Assembly (NCBI RefSeq): GCF_038502225.1
Contig: NC_091378.1
Coordinates: forward strand, 11,387,456 to 11,451,455
DNA length: 64,000 nt
Source of the DNA: Cherax quadricarinatus
Lineage: Eukaryota; Arthropoda; Malacostraca; Decapoda; Parastacidae
Reading direction: 5' to 3'
Shown here piece after piece: positions 31,201 to 43,012 of this stretch (positions are counted from its first letter, which is position 1; each line of letters opens with the position of its first letter). The notes under the pieces were generated by a model. It made no database searches. It had not been told where the DNA came from and saw nothing but the letters and a program-made list of their open reading frames with translations. The position numbers and the translations under genes are program-made.

Positions 31201-34200
31201 AGGCTGTGTAGGTGATGCCTGGGTGTAGGCTCTGTAGGTGATGCCTGTGTGTAGGCTGTGTATGTGATGCCTGGGTTTAGGCTGTGTAGGTGATGCCTGG
31301 GTATAGGCTGTGTAGGTGATGCCTGGGTGTAGACTGTGTATGTGATGCCTGAGTGTAGGCTGTGTAGATGATGCCTGGGAGTAATCTGTCTAGGTGATGC
31401 CTGGGTATAGGCTGTGTAGGTGATGCCTGTGTGTAGGCTGTGTATGTGATGCCTGGGTTTAGGCTCTGTAGGTGATGAGTGGGTGTAGGCTGTGTAGGTG
31501 ATGCCTGGGTGTAGACTGTGTAGGTGATGCCTGGGTGTAGACACTGTAGGTGATGCCTGGGTGTAGACTGTGTAGGTGATGCCTGGGTGTAGGCTGTGTA
31601 GGTGATGCCTGGGTGTAGGTTGTGTAGGTGATGCCTGGGTGTAGGCTGTGTAGGTGATGCCTGGGTGTAGGCTGTGTAGGTGATGCCTGGGTGTAGACTG
31701 TGTAGGTGTTGCCTGGTTTTAGGCTGTGTAGGTGTTGCCTGGTTTTAGGCTGTGTAGGTGATGCTTGGTTGTAGACTGTGTAGGTGATGCCTGGTTGTAG
31801 ACTGTGTAGGTGATGCTTGGTTGTAGATTGTGTAGGTGATGCCTGGTTGTAGGCTGTGTAGGTGATGCCTGGGTGTAGACTGTGTAGGTGATGCCTGGGT
31901 GTAGGCTGTGTAGGTGATGCCTGGGTGTAGACTGTGTAGGTGTTGCCTGGTTTTAGGCTGTGTAGGTGATGCCTGGTTGTAGGCTGTGTTGGTGATGCCT
32001 GGTTGTAGGCTGTGTAGGTGATGCCTGGTTGTAGGCTGTGTAGGTGATGTTGGGAGTAATGTGTAAGCGATGCCAGGGTGTAGGCTGTGTAGGTGATGCC
32101 CGGGTGTTGGCTGTGTAGGTGATGCTAGGGTCTAGGCTGTGTAGGTGATGCCTGGATGTAAGCTGTGTAGGTGATGTCTGGGTGTAGGCTGTGTAGATGA
32201 TGCCAGGGTGTAGGCTGAGTAGGTGATGCCTGGGCGTAGGCTGTGTAGGTGATGCCTGGTTGTAGGCTGTGTAGATGATGCCTGGATGTAGGCTGCGTAG
32301 GTGATGCCTGGGTGTAGCCAGTGTAGGTGATGCCTGGATGTAGGCTGTGTAGGTGATGCCTGGATATAGGCTGTGTAGGTGATGTTGGCAGTAATGTGTA
32401 AGCGATGCCTGGGTGTAGGCCGCGTAAGTGATGCCTGGGTGTAGGCTGTGTAGGTGATGCCTGGATGTAGGCAGTGTAGGTGATCTCTGGATGTAAGCTG
32501 TGTAGGTGATGCCTGGGTGTGTGCAGTGTAGGTGATGACTTGTTGTAGGCTGTTTAGTTGATGCCAGGGTTTAGGCTGTGTAGGTGATGCCTTGGTGTAA
32601 TCTGTGTAGGTGATTCCTGGGTGTAGGCTGTCTAGGTGATGCCTGGGTGTAGTCTGTGTAGGTGATGCCTGGTTGTAGGCTGTGTAGGTGATGCCTGGTT
32701 GCAGGCTGTGTTGGTGTTGCCTCAGTGTAGGCTGTGTAGGTGATGCCTGGTTGTAGGCTGTGTAGGTGATGCCTGGTTGCAGGCTGTGTTGGTGTTGCCT
32801 CAGTGTAGGCTGTGTAGGTGATGCCTGGTTGTAGGCTGTGTAGGTGTTGCCTGGTTTTAGGCTGTGTAGGTGATGCCTGGGTGTAGACTGTGTAGGTGAT
32901 GCTTGGTTGTAGGTTGTGTAGGTGATGCCTGGTTGTAGGCTGTGTAGGTGATGCCTGGTTTTAGGCTGTGTAGGTGATGCCTGGTTGTAGACTGTGTAGG
33001 TGATGCCTGGTTGTAGACTGTGTAGGTGATGCTTGGTTGTAGACTGTGTAGGTGATGCTTGGTTGTAGACTGTGTAGGTGATGCTTGGTTGTAGACTGTG
33101 TAGGTGATGCCTGGTTGTAGACTGTGTAGGTGATGCCTGGTTGTAGACTGTGTAGGTGATGCTTGGTTGTAGGTTGTGTAGGTGATGCCTGGTTGTAGAC
33201 TGTGTAGGTGATGCTTGGTTGTAGGTTGTGTAGGTGATGCCTGGTTGTAGGCTGTGTAGGTGATGCTTGGTTGTAGACTGTGTAGGTGATGCTTGGTTGT
33301 AGGTTGTGTAGGTGATGCCTGGTTGTAGACTGTGTAGGTGATGCTTGGTTGTAGGTTGTGTAGGTGATGCCTGGTTGTAGACTGTGTAGGTGATGCTTGG
33401 TTGTAGGTTGTGTAGGTGATGCCTGGTTGTAGGCTGTGTATGTGATGCTTGGTTGTAGACTGTGTAGGTGATGCTTGGTTGTAGGTTGTGTAGGTGATGC
33501 TTGGTTGTAGACTGTGTAGGTGATGCTTGGTTGTAGACTGTGTAGGTGATGCTTGGTTGTAGGTTGTGTAGGTGATGCCTGGGTGTAGGCTGTGTAGGTG
33601 ATGTCTGGGTGTAGGCTGTGTAAGTGATGCCTTGTTGTAGGCTGTGTAGATAATGCCTTGGTGTAGGCTGTGTAGGTGATGCCTGATTGTAAGCTGTGTA
33701 GATGATGCCTGGGTGTAGGCTGTGTAGATGATGCCTGGGAGTAATCTGTCTAGGTGATGCCTGGGTATAGGCTGTGTAGGTGATGCCTGTGTGTAGGCTG
33801 TGTATGTGATGCCTGGGTTTAGGCTGTGTAGGTGATGCCTGGGAGTAATCTGTCTAGGTGATGCCTGGGTATAGGCTGTGTAGGTGATGCCTGGGTGTAG
33901 GCTCTGTAGGTGATGCCTGTGTGTAGGCTATGTATGTGATGCCTGGGTTTAGGCTGTGTAGGTGATGCCTGGGTATAGGCTGTGTAGGTGATGCCTGTGT
34001 GTAGGCTGTGTATGTGATGCCTGAGTTTAGGCTGTGTAGGTGATGCCTGGGTATAGGCTGTGTAGGTGATGCCTGTGTGTAGGCTGTGTAGGTGATGCCT
34101 GGGTGTAGGCTCCGTAGGTGATGCTTGTGTGTAGGCTGTGTATGTGATGCCTGGGTTTAGGCTGTGTAGGTAATGCCTTGGTGTAGGCTGTGTAGGTGAT

Positions 34201-36189
34201 GCCTGATTGTAGGCTGTGTAGGTGATGCCTGGGTGTAGGCTGTGTAGATGATGCCTGGGAGTAATCTGTCTAGGTGATGCCTGGGTATAGGCTGTGTAGG
34301 TGATGCCTGTGTGTAGGCTGTGTATGTGATGCCTGGGTTTAGGCTCTGTAGGTGATGCCTGGGTGTAGGCTGTGTAGGTGATGCCTGGGTGTAGACTGTG
34401 TATGTGATGCCTGGGTGTAGGCTGTGTAGATGATGCCTGGGAGTAATCTGTCTAGGTGATGCCTGGGTATAGGCTGTGTAGGTGATGCCTGTGTGTAGGC
34501 TGTGTATGTGATGCCTGGGTTTAGGCTCTGTAGGTGATGCCTGGGTGTAGGCTGTGTAGGTGATGCCTGGGTGTAGGCTGTGTAGGTGATGCTTGGTTGT
34601 AGACTGTGTAGGTGATGCCTGGTTGTAGACTGTGTAGGTGATGCTTGGTTGTAGGTTGTGTAGGTGATGCCTGGTTGTAGGCTGTGTAGGTGAAGCCTGG
34701 GTGTAGGCTGTGTAGGTGATGCCTGGGTGTAGACTGTGTAGGTGTTGCCTGGTTTTAGGCTGTGTAGGTGTTGCCTGGTTTTAGGCTGTGTAGGTGATGC
34801 TTGGTTGTAGACTGTGTAGGTGATGCCTGGTTGTAGGCTGTGTATGTGATGCCTGGGTGTAGACTGTGTAGGTGATGCCTGGTTGTAGGCTGTGTAGGTG
34901 ATGCCTGGTTGTAGGCTGTGTAGGTGATGCCTGGTTGTAGGCTGTGTAGATGATGCCTGGTTGTAGGCTGTGTAGGTGATACTTGGTTGTAGGCTGTGTA
35001 GGTGATGCCTGGTTGTAGGCTGTGTAGGTGATGCCTGGGTGTAGACTGTGTAGGTGATGCCTGATTGTAGGCTGTGTAGGTGATGCCTGGTTGTAGACTG
35101 TGTAGGTGATGCTTGGTTGTAGGCTGTGTAGGTGATGCCTGGTTGTAGGCTGTGTAGGTGATGCTTGGTTGTAGGCTGTGTAGGTGATACCTGATTATAG
35201 GCTGTGTATGTGATGCCTGGTTGTAGGCTGTGTAGGTGATGCCTGGTTGTAGGCTGTGTAGGTGATGCCTGGTTGTAGGCTGTGTAGGTGATGCCTGGGT
35301 GTAGGGTTTGTAGGTGAAGCCTGGGTGTAGCCAGTGTAGGTGATGCCTGGGTGTAGACTGTGTAGGTGATGCTTGGTTGTAGGCTGTGTAGGTGATGCCT
35401 GGTTGTAGGCTGTGTAGGTGATGATTGTAGACTGTGTAGGTGATACCTGGTTGTAGGCTGTGTAGGTGATGCCTGGTTGTAGACTGTGTAGGTGATGCCT
35501 GGGTGTAGACTGTGTAGGTGATGCCTGGGTGTAGACTGTGTATGTGATGCCTGGGTGTAGACTGTGTAGGTGATGCCTGGTTGTAGACTGTGTAGGTGAT
35601 GCCTGGTTGTAGACTGTGTAGGTGATGCCTGGTTGTAGACTGTGTAGGTGATGCCTGGTTGTAGACTGTGTAGGTGATGCCTGGTTGTAGACTGTGTAGG
35701 TGATGCCTGGTTGTAGACTGTGTAGGTGATGCCTGGTTGTAGACTGTGTAGGTGATGCCTGGTTGTAGACTGTGTAGGTGATGCCTGGTTGTAGACTGTG
35801 TAGGTGATGCCTGGTTGTAGACTGTGTAGGTGATGCCTGGTTGTAGACTGTGTAGGTGATGCCTGGTTGTAGACTGTGTAGGTGATGCCTGGTTGTAGAC
35901 TGTGTAGGTGATGCCTGGTTGTAGACTGTGTAGGTGATGCCTGGGTGTAGGCTGTGTAGGTGATGCCTGGGTGTAGACTGTGTAGGTGATGCCTGGGTGT
36001 AGACTGTGTAGGTGATGCCTGGGTGTAGACTGTGTAGGTGATGCCTGGGTGTAGACTGTGTAGGTGATGCCTGGGTGTAGACTGTGTAGGTGATGCCTGG
36101 GTGTAGACTGTGTAGGTGATGCCTGGGTGTAGACTGTGTAGGTGATGCCTGGGTGTAGACTGTGTAGGTGATGCCTGGGTGTAGACTGG
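25256..36189. repeat. 26-bp satellite, about 420 copies, with higher-order repeats
   Basis: The 26-bp unit is TGTAGGTGATGCCTGGG plus TGTAGGCTG, with many variants (GGTTG, GGGTATAGG, GTAGACTGTG, GATGCTTGG). It contains no stop on the minus strand, which explains frames such as 26616-25249. Large blocks are duplicated. Segment 28178-28580 recurs at 32116-32540, including TGATGCTAGGGTCTAGG and GAGTAATGTGTAAGCGATG-type variants. AAGTGATGCCTTGTTGTAGG-type blocks recur near 29490, 30950 and 33620. Positions 27300-27395 hold a non-unit GGGGTGGTGTTGCTGGG-rich interruption. The last 0.6 kb is almost uniform, ending abruptly at 36189. Confidence 0.97.
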
Positions 36190-36805
36190 TTAGCCTCAGG
36201 TTACGTTGGATTACGTACTATAACTTTAATATACATCTTTTAGACATCTTTAACATTCACTATTGATGAGTTTCCCTGAAGGTAAACAAACTCTTGGTAT
36301 CAGGTTTTGTAAACAACAAGAGGCACAACACCCTGACTGGAACAATACACAAATAACCTGTAGATAGAATGGAGCTTACGATAATTTTTCGGATCGACTT
36401 GGACCATTTACAAAGACCTATGTGTGGGTTATTTATATACGTTATTTAAATGATCATATGCCGATTTTATTAATCAAAATGTTTTTTGAAGTAACTGGAG
36501 ATTGTCTCTTCTGATCAGTATTAATTCTGAGTATTTAACTTTGTTTGGTTATCCTGGTTTAATCAACGTAATATTATTTTATGTACCTGTAGCATCCTTG
36601 GGCCCTTATTTTATTACTAATTTACTTAATTACTTGCATAATTACTTGTTACTAACTTATTTACTTCCTTGCTTACTTAATTAGTACTTACTGTCTAAAT
36701 AGCTAGTCAACCTTACTATGAGAAAAGTTTGGATTGCTTTGGGATATGTAGTTTTAAATTTCCTTTATATTATAAGAAACTGGGAAAATTTTGATGAAAA
36801 TTAGA
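36190..36805. other. AT-rich single-copy-looking spacer
   Basis: No recognised gene. Around 36600-36690 a short TTACTTAATTACTTGC-like motif recurs loosely. Confidence 0.6.
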
Positions 36806-36985
36806 CGTATGCAACGTCAGACACTTGTGCAACATCTGGAAGTCTTTATTGTAGACGGTTCGCCATCCAGTGGCTTTATCAATACAGTACAAGAACATGA
36901 ATGGAAGAAAGAAGAACTATATACAACAGATGAGGTAATCAATCCCTCAACTTTGGAGCTGGTGTGAAGAGCACCGTAGTCGTGA
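36806..36985. repeat. One arm of a GCGAAACG-family fold-back element
   Basis: AGACACTTGTGCAACATCTG, then TTTATTGTAGACGGTTCGCC, ATCCAGTGGCTTTATCAATA and GTGTGAAGAGCACCGTAGTC match one arm of the elements at 713-1104 and 5741-6084. The second arm is absent, so this is a half element. CAACGTC just upstream (36810-36816) repeats the terminal motif, suggesting two overlapping copies. Confidence 0.7.
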
Positions 36986-37089
36986 TGACTCTGGACACCG
37001 GCAAGAAGGCTGGCGCTTATATACTGGCGTCAGGTGGAAAGGGACGGGAAGCAAACGAGGGCATAGTGGAAGTAGGTCATACCCAAGGA

Positions 37090-37224
37090 TTTACCGTGTT
37101 GTACATGTATATTTACCGTGTTGTACATGTATATTTACCGTGTTGTACATGTATATTTACCGTGTTGTACATGTATATTTACCGTGTTGTACATGTATAT
37201 TTACCGTGTTGTACATGTATATTT
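37090..37224. repeat. 22-bp minisatellite, six copies
   Basis: TTACCGTGTTGTACATGTATAT-type units follow one another with almost no variation. The run inside the chance frame 36964-37263 is a repeat artefact. From 37225 to 37479 there is AT-rich sequence with no recognised feature. Confidence 0.93.
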
Positions 37225-37479
37225 CCAACTGTATATAGTGTACATACTTGTAAATACTTATAATAGCACTTGGTGAAGGAAAATATAATTCAAAGTCATT
37301 CAGCTGTGTTTGTTCTGCTCGTTGCTCCCCTTTACACCCAGGATAACAGGCCTTGTTGTTCTTGGGTTTTAATAATATTTCAAGCTTAATGTGCTTATGT
37401 AGCTTAGGATTTTGTTGCCTCTGGTCGCTCTGAAAGAAATTGAATTATATTTGGTGTTTGTCTTAATTTACCATTTTCA

Positions 37480-37715
37480 TTGAAGAAACAGCCTCCCAGC
37501 CTACATCAGGGGGATTGCCAATAGACCCCTGGCTGTCTTCAAGCAGGCACTGGACAAGCACCTAAAGTCAGTACCTGAACAACCGAGCTGTGGTTCGTTC
37601 GTTGAATTGCGTGCAGCCAGCAGTAACAGCCAGGTTGATCAGGCCCTGATCCACCAAGAGGCCTGGTCACAGACCGGGCCGCGGGGGCGTTGACCCCCGG
37701 AACTCTCTCCAGGTA
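37480..37715 (+). pseudogene. LINE 3' end whose tail seeds the 51-bp array
   Basis: Plus-strand reading gives LPAYIRGIANRPLAVFKQAL, then DKHLKSVPEQPSCGS and VELRAA, the same C-terminus as at 7484-7702. After the ORF comes GATCAGGCCCTGATCCACCA, then GGCCTGGTCACAGACCGGGC and GGGGGCGTTGACCCCCGGAA, then CTCTCTCCAGGTATACTCC. The last part is the first unit of the tandem array that follows without a break. Confidence 0.75.
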
Positions 37716-40335
37716 TACTCCAGGCCGGGTCGCGGGGGCGCTGACCCCCGGAACTTCAGGTACACTCCAGGCCGGGCCGCGGGAGCGTTGACCCCCGGAA
37801 CTCTCTCCAGGTATACTCCAGGCCGGGTCGCGGGGGCGTTGACCCCCGGAACTCTCTCCAGGTATACTCCAGGCCGGGCCTCGGGGGCATTGACCCCCGG
37901 AACTCTCGCCAGGTATACTCGAGGCAGGGCCGCGGGGGCGTTGACCCCCGGATCTTTCTCCAGGTATACTCCAGGCCGGGCCTCGGGGGCGGTGACCCCC
38001 GGAACTCTCTCCAGGTATACTCCAGGCCGGGCCGCGGGGGCGTTGACCCCTGGAACTCTCGCCAGGTATACTCCCGGCCGGACCGCGGGGGCATTGACCC
38101 CCGGAACTCTCGCCAGGTATACTCGAGGCAGGGCCGCGGGGGCGTAGACCCCGGAACTTTCTCCAGGTATACTCTAGGTATACTCCAGGCCGGGCCTCGG
38201 GGGCGGTGACCCCCGGAACTCTCTCCAGGTATACTCCAGGCCGGTCCGCGGGGGCGTTGACCCCTGGAACTCTCGCCAGGTATACTCGAGGCAGGGCCGC
38301 GGGGGCGTTGACCCCCGGAACTTTCTCCAGGTATACTTCAGGCCGGGCCTCGGGGGCGGTGACCCCCGGAGCTTTCTCCAGGTATACTCCAGGCCGGGCC
38401 GCGGGGGCGTTGACCCCTGGAACTCTCTCCAGGTATACTCCAGGCCGGGCCTCGGGGGCACTGACCCCCGGAACTCTCGCCAGGTATACTGGAGGCAGGG
38501 CCGCGGGGGCGTTGACCCCGGAACTTTCTCCAGGTGTACTAGAGGCCGGGCCTCGGGGGCGTTGACCCCCGGAACTCTCTCCAGGTATACCCCAGGCCGG
38601 GCCGCGGGGGAGTTGACCCCCGGAACTTTCTCCAGGTATACTCGAGGCAGGGCCTCGGGGGCGGTGACCCCCGGAACTTTCTCCAGGTACACTCCAGGCC
38701 GGGCATCGGGGGCGGTGACCCCCGGAGCTTTCTCCAGGTATACTCCAGGCCGGGCCGCGGGGGCGTTGACCCCTGGAACTCTCTCCAGGTATACTCCAGG
38801 CCGGGCCTCGGGGGCACTGACCCCCGGAACTCTCGCCAGGTATACTCGAGGCAGGGCCGCGGGGGCGTTGACCCCCGGAGCTCTCTCCAGGTATACTCCA
38901 GGCCGGGCCGCGGGGGCGCTGACCCCCGGAACTTTCTCCAGGTACACTCCAGGCCGGGCCGCGGGGGCGCTGACCCCCGGAACTTTCTCCAGGTATACTC
39001 CAGGCCGGGCCTCGGGGGCATTGACCCCCGGAACTCTCTCCAGGTATACTCCAGACCGGGCCTCGGGGGCGGTGACCCCCGGAACTCTCTCCAGGTATAC
39101 TCCAGGCCGGGCCTCGGGGGCGCTGACCCCCGGAACTCTCTCCAGGTATACTCCAGGCCGGGCCTCGGGGGCGCTGACCCCCGGAACTCTCTCCAGGTAT
39201 ACTCCAGGCCGGGCCTCGGGGGCGCTGACCCCCGGAACTCTCTCCAGGTATACTCCAGACCGGGCCTCGGGGGCGCTGACCCCCGGAACTCTCTCCAGGT
39301 ATACTCCAGACCGGGCCTCGGGGGCGCTGACCCCCGGAACTCTCTCCAGGTATACTCCAGGCCGGGCCTCGGGGGCGCTGACCCCCGGAACTCTCTCCAG
39401 GTATACTCCAGGCCGGGCCTCGGGGGCGCTGACCCCCGGAACTCTCTCCAGGTAGACTCCAGCCCGGGCCTCGGGGGCGCTGACCCCCGGAACTCTCTCC
39501 AGGTATACTCCAGACCTGGCCTCGGGGGCGCTGACCCCCGGAACTCTCTCCAGGTATACTCCAGGCCGGGCCTCGGGGGCGCTGACCCCCGGAACTCTCT
39601 CCAGGTATACTCCAGGCCGGGCCTCGGGGGCGCTGACCCCCGGAACTCTCTCCAGGTATACTCCAGGCCGGGCCTCGGGGGCGCTGACCCCCGGAACTCT
39701 CTCCAGGTATACTCCAGGCCGGGCCTCGGGGGCGCTGACCCCCGGAACTCTCTCCAGGTATACTCCAGGCCGGGCCTCGGGGGCGCTGACCCCCGGAACT
39801 CTCTCCAGGTATACTCCAGGCCGGGCCTCGGGGGCGCTGACCCCCGGAACTCTCTCCAGGTATACTCCAGGCCGGGCCTCGGGGGCGCTGACCCCCGGAA
39901 CTCTCTCCTGGTATACTCCAGGCCGGGCCTCGGGGGCGCTGACCCCCGGAACTCTCTCCAGGTATACTCCAGGCCGGGCCTCGGGGGCGCTGACCCCCGG
40001 AACTCTCTCCAGGTATACTCCAGGCCGGGCCTCGGGGGCGCTGACCCCCGGAACTCTCTCCAGGTATACTCCAGGCCTGGCCTCGGGGGCGCTGACCCCC
40101 GGAACTCTCTCCAGGTATACTCCAGGCAGGGCCGCGGGGGCGCTGACCCCCGGAACTCTCTCCAGGTATACTCCAGGCAGGGCCGCGGGGGCGTTGACCC
40201 CCGGAACTCTCTCCAGGTATACTCCAGGCAGGGCCGCGGGGGCGTTGACCCCCGGAACTCTCTCCAGGTATACTCCAGGCCGGGCCTCGGGGGCGTTGAC
40301 CCCCGGAACTCTCTCCAGGTATACTCCAGGTATAA
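37670..40335. repeat. 51-bp GC-rich tandem array, about 52 copies, derived from a LINE/SINE tail
   Basis: The unit is CCAGGTATACTCCAGGCCGG, GCCTCGGGGGCGCTGACCCC, CGGAACTCTCT read in series. Because 51 is 17 codons and no stop occurs on the minus strand, a 934-codon frame repeats WSIPGESSGGQRPRGPA. No gene is implied. Units at 37670-39050 vary (GCGTTGACC, GGCAGGGCCGCGG, TCTCGCCAGG), while those at 39060-40330 are nearly identical. Single copies of the same sequence end the SINE at 16582 and the LINE at 7790-7850. Confidence 0.96.
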
Positions 40336-40543
40336 GTCTCCATATGATGCTTTTTGAATGTCTCTTCCGATTCCCTTCAAATTATGAAATCAGCATCATA
40401 GCTGCTACAACCACACTGTTGTTACACTCGCGTGCACTGAGGCACAGGTGACTGTAGTTACCTTTCTCGAATTACGCACTCAAATATATCTAGTGTTTCC
40501 TGGTTTCCCATAATGGAGTAACCGAAATTTGTCCTCATTAAGT

Positions 40544-40615
40544 GATGGCGTTATTGAGGAGTCCACTTCCCCGTGGAATGCTCCCCTTATTCTGGTTCCC
40601 AAGAAAGACGGAACT
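40544..40615 (+). pseudogene. Ty3/gypsy reverse transcriptase relic
   Basis: Twenty-four codons read DGVIEESTSPWNAPLILVPK then KDGT. This is the conserved IxxSxSPWxxPxxxVpKKDGt segment at the start of Ty3/gypsy RT. TAA follows at once and nothing else of the element was recognised. Confidence 0.6.
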
Positions 40616-40634
40616 TAACATCCTATTGTTTTCT

Positions 40635-40885
40635 GTGGCCCCAAGAATACATGTATATGTACACCAGCTTGAGTATTTGCAGTGTTCTCAGTGGAATTCC
40701 ACTCACACAGGTTCTACATTCGTCTGCAAAAGTTATGATGCTATGGTTTATGTCCCGGTTTATGTTGGATATGAGGATAAGGAAAAGGCTGGAAGCAAGT
40801 ACTGTCTTCAGGAACTGATTTTCACTGTAGCCGCATCTGATCTAACACTCTTTACTATTACTCTTTTCATTCTGTTTGTCAGAAA
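40635..40885 (-). pseudogene. LINE RT relic
   Basis: Minus-strand reading gives FLKTVLASSLFLILISNINR, then DINHSIITFADECRTC. I interpret it as a decayed (G)VPQGSVLGPLLFL..I.DI...FADDT region of a CR1-group RT. The second catalytic Asp is lost (FADE). The overlapping plus-strand frame of 135 codons at 40542-40949 is unlikely to be real. Confidence 0.45.
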
Positions 40886-40969
40886 ATTAAACATCAATCT
40901 GCTCACTTTTTTCAGTTGTTTCTTTTGCAAGAATTTTATGCTCTATTAAACCATAGCCTTCATATACTT

Positions 40970-41107
40970 CATCTGCATACTCTGTGTATACATCTGCATG
41001 CTCTGTGTATACATCTGCATACTCTGTGTATACATCTGCATACTCTGTGTATACATCTGCATACTCTGTGTATACATCTGCATACTCTGTGTATACATCT
41101 GCATTTT
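40970..41107. repeat. 21-bp minisatellite, about 6.5 copies
   Basis: Unit CATACTCTGTGTATACATCTG repeats with little change. As 21 bp is seven codons it creates the YTEYADV peptide repeat on the minus strand, which is an artefact. Confidence 0.94.
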
Positions 41108-42580
41108 GTTTAAATTCCAGTGCATACAAGGCCATGCTGTAATGGTACAGTAGTTAAAAGAGGCAGAAGTGACCTGCTTTAAACCCATGCTATCTTGGCT
41201 TGTGCATTTATTGTGTATCTATGTGCTTAGCGATCTTGCTTCTTGAAACTCAAAGATTATAAAAATGTGGGTCATCAGTGCTGTTGGTTATGGCTTTTTG
41301 TTAGTGCTTCGCTGCCACCTTTCTGAAGTGGGGCTATATCCATCGTTTTTAAAGGCTGTTAGATGATCCCCATATATAGGCTTCCTCTCCATAGAATATT
41401 TAAGGTGTATGTGATAGGTATTTCTTGTAGGTTTTGATGAACAGAGATCCATGAGTCTGGTCCAGGGGCAGAGTGCTTGTGCATGCTATCAACAGCTTTA
41501 CCGAACTCGGCCTAGGATTATTTTCGACATTTTGGCGATTTTGGCAGTTTTGAGGCCCATTAATGAAAAATTCATTCCGACTATCATGTTTTAGTCTGAG
41601 TAATGGCTCTTCGAACGCAGTCATATAGAGACTTCAGTATTTTACTCATCTCTTTGCTGTTGTAAGTGTAATATCACTCAAACTAGAGCAAAAGGCTTAA
41701 AAATGGATGCGATATTTGCTTTGCATTTTGAATATAAGAAGCAGTTTTAAGTCCTCACTTCAGATAGTCTGGCACTTGTGACAGGTTCTTTGAGTCTTCG
41801 TCCTCTCCTGTAGATCTAGGAAGCACATCTCTCTCTCTCTCTAGCTTGCATCTTCTCTTTGTTTTATTTAGTTGTGTGTGCCTTCAACACACTTACAGTG
41901 CTACAGACTTGATCCTCTCCAGACTCTGTCTCGGATTCATATTATTTAATATATCTTCTGAACAGATTTCATTAAGGACATTATTATTCAGCTTCAATAA
42001 CAAAAACATAATCAGGAATTAAGGACATCACTTTAATACCTGATGATGTGTTTGTTATTGAAGCTAAATTCTGTGAAGACAACCTCATCACTGTTTGTGC
42101 TTTGCTGTTGAGGATCAATGTGCGTGGAAGTCTGTACGTCGAGTAGATTATGCTCTAAATTTACTGTCTTCAGCTTCGTTATATTCCGAACCAGACTATC
42201 ATTATTCGTGAAAATAAGGTTAAGTTTTTTCTAGTTTTCTCGGTGTCACTGTTTGCTGGTTTAAGACGAATTTATTAAGTAGTTTTAATAGTTTACTTTT
42301 ATAAGTCTGTTATTCCGAGCAGCTTCCTTGGGATTATCTTAACTTTTATACTGTTATTTATATTTATTTTCATTTTAAATGTTTATTAATACAATCACGA
42401 AGATACGAGGTACCTGCGGTTGAAAGTTTCTCAAGCAAATATTCGGAAACATCAAGTAGCGTATCTCACTCAGGAGACGGAGGACCAAGCCTCCACTACT
42501 CCTGTGCTCAATAATACTCATGACATTAAAACAAATGATATTAAAACGAATGCATTTCTACTTAAATTTCCCACTAACAG

Positions 42581-42582
<2 letters not shown>
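41108..42582. other. Spacer without a recognised gene; one hairpin
   Basis: Mostly AT-rich. A perfect 15-bp inverted repeat AGCTTCAATAACAAA / TTTGTTATTGAAGCT lies at 41990-42004 and 42051-42065, with a 46-nt loop. Short frames here have no features I can support. Confidence 0.55.

Positions 42583-42662
<80 letters not shown>
42583..42662. repeat. (TA)n microsatellite, about 40 copies
   Basis: Pure TA dinucleotides directly abutting the 3' end of the minus-strand LINE at 42663. Confidence 0.97.
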
Positions 42663-42666
<4 letters not shown>

Positions 42667-42667
42667 T

Positions 42668-42700
42668 GCTTCAGGGAAAACTCAAAGTTCTCCCTGAAGC
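42668..42700 (-). promoter_or_regulatory. 3'-terminal hairpin of the LINE
   Basis: On the minus strand GCTTCAGGGAGAACT, TTG, AGTTTTCCCTGAAGC forms a 15-bp stem with one G-T pair and a 3-nt loop, followed by AAGTTTA and the (TA)n tract. Copy B retains the right half and a mutated left half at 53011-53050. A terminal RNA structure could serve as the RT recognition site, which is inferred from known LINE biology. Confidence 0.6.
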
Positions 42701-43012
42701 TGTTTGAAAATTTTCTCCTACCACCCTCTAAATATTCTACATATACTTTATTTAAAAAACAAGATACATTGACAAAAATACAATATGGAGTAAAACAGCA
42801 CAGATAACTCAGAACTAGATCTTGAATACTTCGTCCAGCTCCCCAGCGGTGGGCCGCGTGCCCAGTATACTGCAGGCATTTCCTCTCTGAATCACAACAC
42901 TGAGTCACTGAAAGAGGAAGCTGGTCGTCCTTGGTTTCTATGACTAGTTTTTCACCCAGCTCTTTGAGGAACTTTAGAGTACACTTGGCCCATGCTCCAA
43001 TGGTCCCTGACC

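Noticed and set aside
25256..36189. CRISPR array
   Set aside because: Units are contiguous tandem repeats without unique spacers, and the window is animal DNA.
37539..40343. 934-codon frame with 17-residue peptide repeats
   Set aside because: It is the translation of the 51-bp non-coding array derived from a LINE tail. No start context, signal peptide or unique domain is present.
40542..40949. 135-codon frame with a hydrophobic C-terminus as a membrane protein
   Set aside because: Its start is a Ty3/gypsy scrap in another frame and the rest overlaps a minus-strand LINE RT relic.
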